A program made the position numbers and the translations under genes. Of a stretch of 64,000 nt of DNA, positions 58,901 through 64,000 are shown piece by piece (the stretch's first letter is position 1; every line of letters begins with the position of its first letter). Location of the stretch: assembly GCF_029784135.1 (NCBI RefSeq), contig NC_073746.1, positions 76,890,204 through 76,954,203 of the forward strand, read 5' to 3'. The stretch is from Toxorhynchites rutilus septentrionalis. Taxonomy: Eukaryota > Arthropoda > Insecta > Diptera > Culicidae. The notes under the pieces are model-generated. The model did not search any database, was not told where the DNA came from, and saw only the letters and a list, made by a program, of their open reading frames with translations.

Positions 58901-61900
58901 TTTTTTTCCAAAATATATATTTTATTAAGGCACATGTGGCGTTCGCCTGACGGGGCCGGGAGTCCAATATTTTGACAATTTTTGTCTTACAGCTATGTTA
59001 GTAATATGTAACCGATTACTCGCGGTTGGCTCGAGGTTAGTATTACAAGTGTTTTTGTAATTCGGATGTTGCTGTCTCCAATGTTCTGTACGTGTGCCCG
59101 ACACGGGATACTTCCTATTGGGATGCAGCTGACCATTAATCAGCAACGCCCCCCTAGTCTGTACCCCATATCTAGCGTGGTGCGTCTTTCTCGCCTCGAG
59201 GAATCCAGGATAGAATGGTCACTAGCCGGCGCAATCATCAGCTCGTGTAGAGTTGTCATGAGCGGTACAACCTTTGGCTCTTGTTGAATGATCAGTGGAC
59301 TGCACAACGTTCGGCCCGTGCATCTGTAAAGAGTGTGTGTATGTATTGCCGCGACTAAGTAAAAGTTTATCGGTCGGATAGGAGGGATATGAAACGGGGA
59401 CACAACGAAGGAAACATCATTAAACGTTGACATCGGCGTTTCTGAGGAACAGGTATAGATGAAGCAGAAGATCAGGATCCCGGCTACCTAAGATATCCCG
59501 GACGGGGATATCCGATTGTTTGCCTTGTACTCTCAGTGCTCTAGAGAGCTGAGAGCGAGCAGCATGGAACCGGATACACGACCAGACAACATGCTCGATG
59601 TCGTGGTAGCCATCGTCACAATCACAAAGATTGTTTGCTGCGAGCCCAATGCGATAGAGATGCGCGTTTAGGTTGTAGTGATTGGACATAAGCCGAGATA
59701 TCACGCGAATGAAATCACGACCTACATTCAATCCCTTGAACCATGCACTCGTCGAGACCTTAGGGATAATCGTGTGTAACCAACGACCGAACTCATCACC
59801 ACTCCACATGCGCTGCCAACTTACTAGCGTATACTGACGAGGAATGTGAAAAAATTCATTATAAACAATTTGCCTTTCAAAAAGTGTGCCTTCTAAAGCG
59901 CCCACCTTAGCTAGCGAGTCCGCTTTCTCATTCCCCGGAATCGAGCAATGAGAGGGAACCCATGCTAAGGTAATCTTGAATTATTTTTCGACCAAAACAC
60001 TCAATAGTTGTCTTATTCTTGTTAGGAAATAAGATGAGCGTTTATCAACTTTCATTGCGCGGATTGCCTCTATTGAGCTGAGACTGTCTGAAAAAATAAA
60101 ATAGTGGTCGATGGGCAATGTTTCAATGATCCCCAGTGCGTAGTATATCGCACCCAGTTCAGCGACATACATGGAACAAGGATCTTTGAGTTTGAAAGAG
60201 GCACTGGAATTTTCATTGAAGTTCGGCATCTGGACCAGTGGACCCGTTTATGAATGAACCGTCAGTAAAGAACATTTTATCAGATCCAACTTTCCCATAT
60301 TCTGCCGAAAATATCGGCGGAATAGAATCGGAGCGTAGGTGATCTGGGATTCCATGGATTTTTTGTCGCATGGACAGATCAAAAATGACAGAGGAATTGC
60401 AGAAGTATGGGAAGCAAACTTGGTTGGAGATGCCTGGTGAAGGGTGCACGTCGTGGGTAAGGTACTCATGGTATAAAGACATAAAACTTGACTGAGGAGA
60501 CAGTTGAAGTAGATTTTCGAAGTTATCAATCACCAATGGATTCATGATCTTGCAACGGATGAGAAATCTGTAGGATAATTATGTGAACCGAAGAGTAAGC
60601 GGGGGTACTCCTGCCAAAACTTCGAGACTCATCGTATGTGTCGAATGCAAACACCCCATGGCTATACGCAGGCAACGATATTGTATTCTCTCCAGCTTGA
60701 GAATATGAATCCTGGCAGCTGATCGGAAGCAAAAACTGCCATATTCTAACACTGATAATATCGTTGTTTTGTATAACTGAATGAGGTCTCCTGGATGGGC
60801 ACCCCACCATGTTCCGGTTATTGTTTGGAGAAAATTGATTCTTTGCTGGCATTTCTGTTTCAAATACGCAATGTGTATTCCCCAGGTACATTTAGAGTCA
60901 AAATATACTCCAAGGTATTTGAAAAACATCGAGTGCTTGATCGTTTTGCCGGATAGGTGAAGCTGGAATTGGGCGGGTTCGTGCTTCCTAGAAAAAACGA
61001 CCATTTCAGTTTTCTCCGTAGAGAATTCGATACCCAGCTTGAGGGCCCACGTGAACAGATTGTTCATGGTATCTTGCAACGACTTTTGCAGAACGACGGG
61101 ATTAGTACCCGTGATGGAAATAACTCTATCGTCTGCAAGTTGTCTCAGCGTGCAGTCTCTAGTTAGACAATCATCCATATCATTGACATAAAAGCTGTAC
61201 AAGAGGGGACTTAGGCAGGAGCCTTGAGGTAGGCCCACAAAACTGTAACGAGAAGATTTCGAGCTGCCATGAGAGAAAATCATGTGCTTTTCTGACAGTA
61301 ATATGTACAGGAAATTGTTGAGAATTGGTGAAAGTTCACGATTATGAAGCTTCTCTGAGAGAATTTCCATGGAAACTGAATCAAATGCCCCTTTGATATC
61401 GAGAAAAACGGAAGCCATTTGTTCTTTGCGAGCAAATGCGATTTGGATTTCAGAAGATAGCAGCGCGAGACAATCATTTGTTCCTTTACCTCGGCGGAAG
61501 CCAAACTGCGTATTTGACAGCAAATTGTTCGTTTCGACCCACTTGTCCAAACGAAGTAGAATCATTTTCTCTAACAATTTACGAATACAGGATAACATTG
61601 AAATCGGCCTATACGAGTTGTGATCGCTAGCCGGCTTGTTGGGTTTCCGTATGGCTATCACTCTCACTTGTCTCCAGTCATGCGGGACAATATTCAGCTC
61701 CAGAAACATGTTGAACAAGTTCAGCAAACGCTGTTTTGCCAAGTCGGGAAGATTCTTCAACAAGTTGAATTTAATCTTGTCCGACCCCGGAGCTGAATTG
61801 TTACATGAGAGAAGGGCAATTGAGAATTCCACCATCGAAAAATTCTCATAATCGCTTTGAAGTGGAATGTCGCGTACGACGTTTTGTGCAGTAACGGTGT

Positions 61901-62512
61901 CGGGGCAAACCTTCCGTGCAAAGTTAAAAATCCAACGGTCAGAGCATTCCTCACTTTCGTTTGTATGGTTCCAGCCACGCATTTTCCTAGCCGTATTCCA
62001 AAGAGTGCTCATAGCGGTCTCCCTTGACAAACCATTGACGAACTTCCGCCAATATCCACGCTTTTTTGCTTTAATCAAACCTTTTAGTTTGGCTCCTAGA
62101 GCTTGGTACTTTAGAAACCATTCCACTAATCCAGTTTTCCTGAATTTTTTGAAAGCGGATGATTTTTCAAGGTAGACCTTTGAACATTCCTTTTCCCACC
62201 AAAGTGATGGAGGACGACGTCGGAAAGTGGTAGCCGGTACACGTTTCTTTTGAGCTTGAAGTGCGCTTTCGTAAATCAAACTCGATATAAAGTTATACTC
62301 TTCGAGTGGAGGAAGTTCATGCATTGAAACAATTGCTTCAGATATTATATCCGCAAATGTTCTCCAGTCAATATTCTTCGTGAGGTCATACGAAATATTG
62401 ACTGACTCACGAGAGCTTGATTCATTAGCGATCGATAAAATTATTGGTAGGTAATCACTACCGTGGGGATCTTGGATTACCTTCCACATGCAATCCAGGG
62501 ATAACGAAGAAA
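58901..62512 (-). mobile_element. I-clade non-LTR retrotransposon, 5'-truncated, 11-bp TSD
   Basis: GTGGAAATCTT lies at both 58890-58900 and 62513-62523, a perfect target duplication. The 3' end (left) is CCAAAATATATATTTTATTA next to an A run on the minus strand. The 5' end is truncated inside the endonuclease region. Its 3' end sequence also appears as the 39-bp stub at 26776-26814 and is related to 9365-9530. Confidence 0.9.
59420..62512 (-). pseudogene. I-clade polyprotein: endonuclease end, reverse transcriptase, RNase H
   Basis: Minus-strand order: the last residues of the AP-endonuclease (LSLDCMWKVIQDPHGSDY, usually GSDH); linker; reverse transcriptase with APGSDKIKFNLLKNLP, YRPISMLSCIRKLLEKMI, NTQFGFRRGKGTNDC, FLDIKGAFDSVSME, GLPQGSCLSPLLYSFY, LRQLADD and FKYLGVYFDSKCTWG; then FTDGSFINGS and AELGAIYYALGI of RNase H, KITLAWVPSHCSIPGN, and a CDCDDGYHDIEHVVWSC zinc-type tail. 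It ends at a stop at 59420. The 2-kb frame 60579-62512 is open for more than 640 codons. Breaks are a TAA at 60579-60581, a frame shift near 60213-60230 and a TAA at 59981-59983. The first codons of the open frame upstream of 62512 belong to flanking repeat, not to the element. The polymerase box reads LADD rather than YADD, which I remember as normal for relatives of this element in mosquitoes. Confidence 0.9.
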
Positions 62513-62800
62513 GTGGAAATCTTAACGTAAATGATTTTTGACGAAGTTGTTGGAAAAGTATATTTTTTTTAGAAGATTCATTAATTTTCAAACAACTTCG
62601 ACAAAACTTCATATTTTAATCAGACATCTGGATTTTGAGTTAAGATTTTTTGAACGAAAGATCAATGATAATAAAAACTGTGATTTTAGTGAGGTAGTAA
62701 GCTTGCTAATAACAAAAATAACAACTAGTGAGAAACAATTCAGTTAAGGAGCAAAAGTGATTTTAGGGGCTACAATTTGTGGGGATAATCTTCTGTAGTG

Positions 62801-63243
62801 AACACAACGCTCAACATTAAGCTGCAATCTTCGGACGGAGAGGTATTCAATACAGACGCCCAAATCGCACAATGCTCTGGAACCATCAAAACAGTGTTCC
62901 AGTATTCCGAGTATTCCAGTATTCCGATGAACTCGGTAAGTTTATGTAAGATTCTACAGTGGACTACCCACTAAAAGGAATATGACGAAAACAATGAGAA
63001 ACTTACCGACGACATCAGCTCCTGGAAAGCCGATTTTCTGATGGTAGACCAAAGAACGCTGTTCGAGCGTATTCTAGCCGTCAAATATTTGGATGTCAAA
63101 GCATTGGTGGACGCTACATGCAAGACTGTTGCTAATATGATCAAGTGGAAACCCTCGGAGGAGATTGGAAAATCATTTAATATCAAGAACGACTTCACAT
63201 CAGCTGAGGAAGAAGGTGTATGGAGAATGGCTAGTGTGAGTAA
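62801..63243 (+). pseudogene. SKP1 processed pseudogene
   Basis: SKP1 is the adaptor that links F-box proteins to cullin in SCF ubiquitin ligases. The plus strand reads IKLQSSDGEVFNTDAQIAQC, SGTIKTV, then (after loss of the acidic loop) KILQWTTH, a TAA stop at 62972-62974, [55 protein letters not shown] and [12 protein letters not shown]. The order and spacing match SKP1 with no introns. No start codon precedes IKLQ; the C-terminal ENEWCEEK-type tail is shifted out of frame (ENG-stop-CE). Total about 150 codons against about 162 in the working protein. Absence of introns suggests a retrocopy, although some SKP1 paralogues are naturally intronless. No poly(A) tail is clear. Confidence 0.85.
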
Positions 63244-63261
63244 AAGTGGATTCCCGTATTG

Positions 63262-63854
63262 ATGTGAAGCTACGTTAGTTTTTATATTGTTTAACAAATT
63301 TATACAACTCAAATACTCATAGAATTTAATTCTGATCAAAAGCTACAGGTTACACTTATGCTGATAGTAGGTACTACTATTGAACGATAACTTGAAACAG
63401 AACGTAGGAAACTTCAGCGCATGCTTTATATAAATGAACTGGGTTTGATGTGTTTTTTGTTTTGATTTGCAGTGTCATAACCTTCGCCATAAAACTATCT
63501 GTCCGGTTTGGATTTTCTGTGCCATTCTGCGAAAGATGCTGAATATATTTTATACATATTTTTGCTGAGAGATACTGAGTTGAGTTCGAAAAGGCATTGT
63601 CGTAGGCGCACTTCTTAAACAATTTTGGATCTATTTAGAGCAATGTGTTGGTGATACTTATGATTACACGGTACCTTTCCTAGATTAAATGATATTCTGC
63701 CTCTAGATACAATAGTGGCCGAAACTATTTCAGAGAAAAAGAACTAAACTTCCGGCGAAGAAGCGTTCGGGATAAATGAAAACCGAACAGCATGGCCACT
63801 CTGTTGAATATTTTTTTCAAACCACTGAATCCACCGAACATGTTGTATTCTGTA
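63262..63854. other. Intergenic stretch, nothing recognised
   Basis: AT-rich; minus frame 63377-63622 has no known motif. Confidence 0.4.
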
Positions 63855-64000
63855 GGAGAAATGAGGGCAATTTGGAGCCTCTAAGCAAATCGCCTAATAT
63901 TTCCAAACCAATACGGTTTAAATAAAAAATGTCACATTGTATACTGAGCTACACTTGTTTTCTCTCAATCAATAACGTTTAATCATTATATCAAGCTTCA
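63855..64000 (-). mobile_element. End of another TA-flanked element, continues past the window
   Basis: TAGGAGAAATGAGGGCAATTTGG matches in style the right end of the 2885-4545 element in inverted orientation. AGCAAATCGCCTAATATTTCC and CATTGTATACTGAGCTACAC are shared with 18300-18408 and, inverted, with 4425-4520. The right part lies outside the window. Confidence 0.75.

Noticed and set aside
60957..62175. Plus-strand frames of 64-102 codons opposite the I-clade polyprotein
   Set aside because: Antisense shadows of the reverse transcriptase gene.

Overview
The window looks like nuclear DNA of a mosquito, probably a culicine of the Aedes type. This rests on tRNA-derived SINEs resembling Feilai and Gecko, DD37E and DD37D transposases of the IS630-Tc1-mariner superfamily, a jockey-clade and an I-clade non-LTR retrotransposon, Helitron fragments ending in CTAG, and an AT-rich composition packed with nested transposons. 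The family names come from memory of mosquito repeats; no database was searched. I find no intact host protein gene. The only recognisable host-derived coding sequence is a decayed intronless SKP1 copy near the right end.

Layout. 1-3208 is a giant palindrome whose arms differ mainly in (TA)n length; its centre holds two Helitron-like 5' ends. Its right arm runs into a nested pair, a foldback element with an 8-bp target duplication split by a 1.66-kb TA-flanked element. 5.2-11 kb is a mosaic: a DD37E transposase relic, SINE tails, two repeat families (here called A and B), a minisatellite-bearing element and a Helitron. 11.4-12.0 and 22.4-23.0 kb are inverted copies of one miniature element, and only the first carries a perfect 29-bp hairpin. 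12.0-15.4 kb is low-repeat DNA. 15.45-18.3 kb is a jockey-like retrotransposon split by a DD37D mariner; removing the mariner restores the host reading frame. 18.4-19.6 kb is a Helitron carrying a SINE, and 20.25-20.73 kb a Gecko-like SINE. 21-28.7 kb is mostly degenerate or unique, with a pogo-like miniature element and a possible serine-protease relic.

From 28.7 to 48.6 kb four elements of 1.04-1.23 kb share the terminal motif TGACGTRGGACTA. Three carry the same TATA plus initiator core promoter, and in one of them the similarity stops at the predicted start site and a different body follows. Between them lie two more DD37E copies, a Feilai-like SINE, foldbacks, a shrunken Ty3/gypsy remnant with one LTR, and a hAT-like element with an 8-bp target duplication. 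48.68-50.40 kb is a Tc1-like element made of two inverted copies of its transposase-bearing 3' half. 50.6-51.6 kb is the end of another non-LTR element. 52-56.6 kb is mainly unique, 56.65-57.39 kb a foldback, and 57.6-57.8 kb a second Feilai-like SINE. 58.9-62.5 kb is a 5'-truncated I-clade element with an 11-bp target duplication, followed by the SKP1 copy and the start of another TA-flanked element.

Nothing here forms a working pathway. The sequence reads as layered insertions into an intergenic or intronic region. Its most unusual parts are the palindrome, the promoter-sharing element family and the mirror-duplicated Tc1 element.
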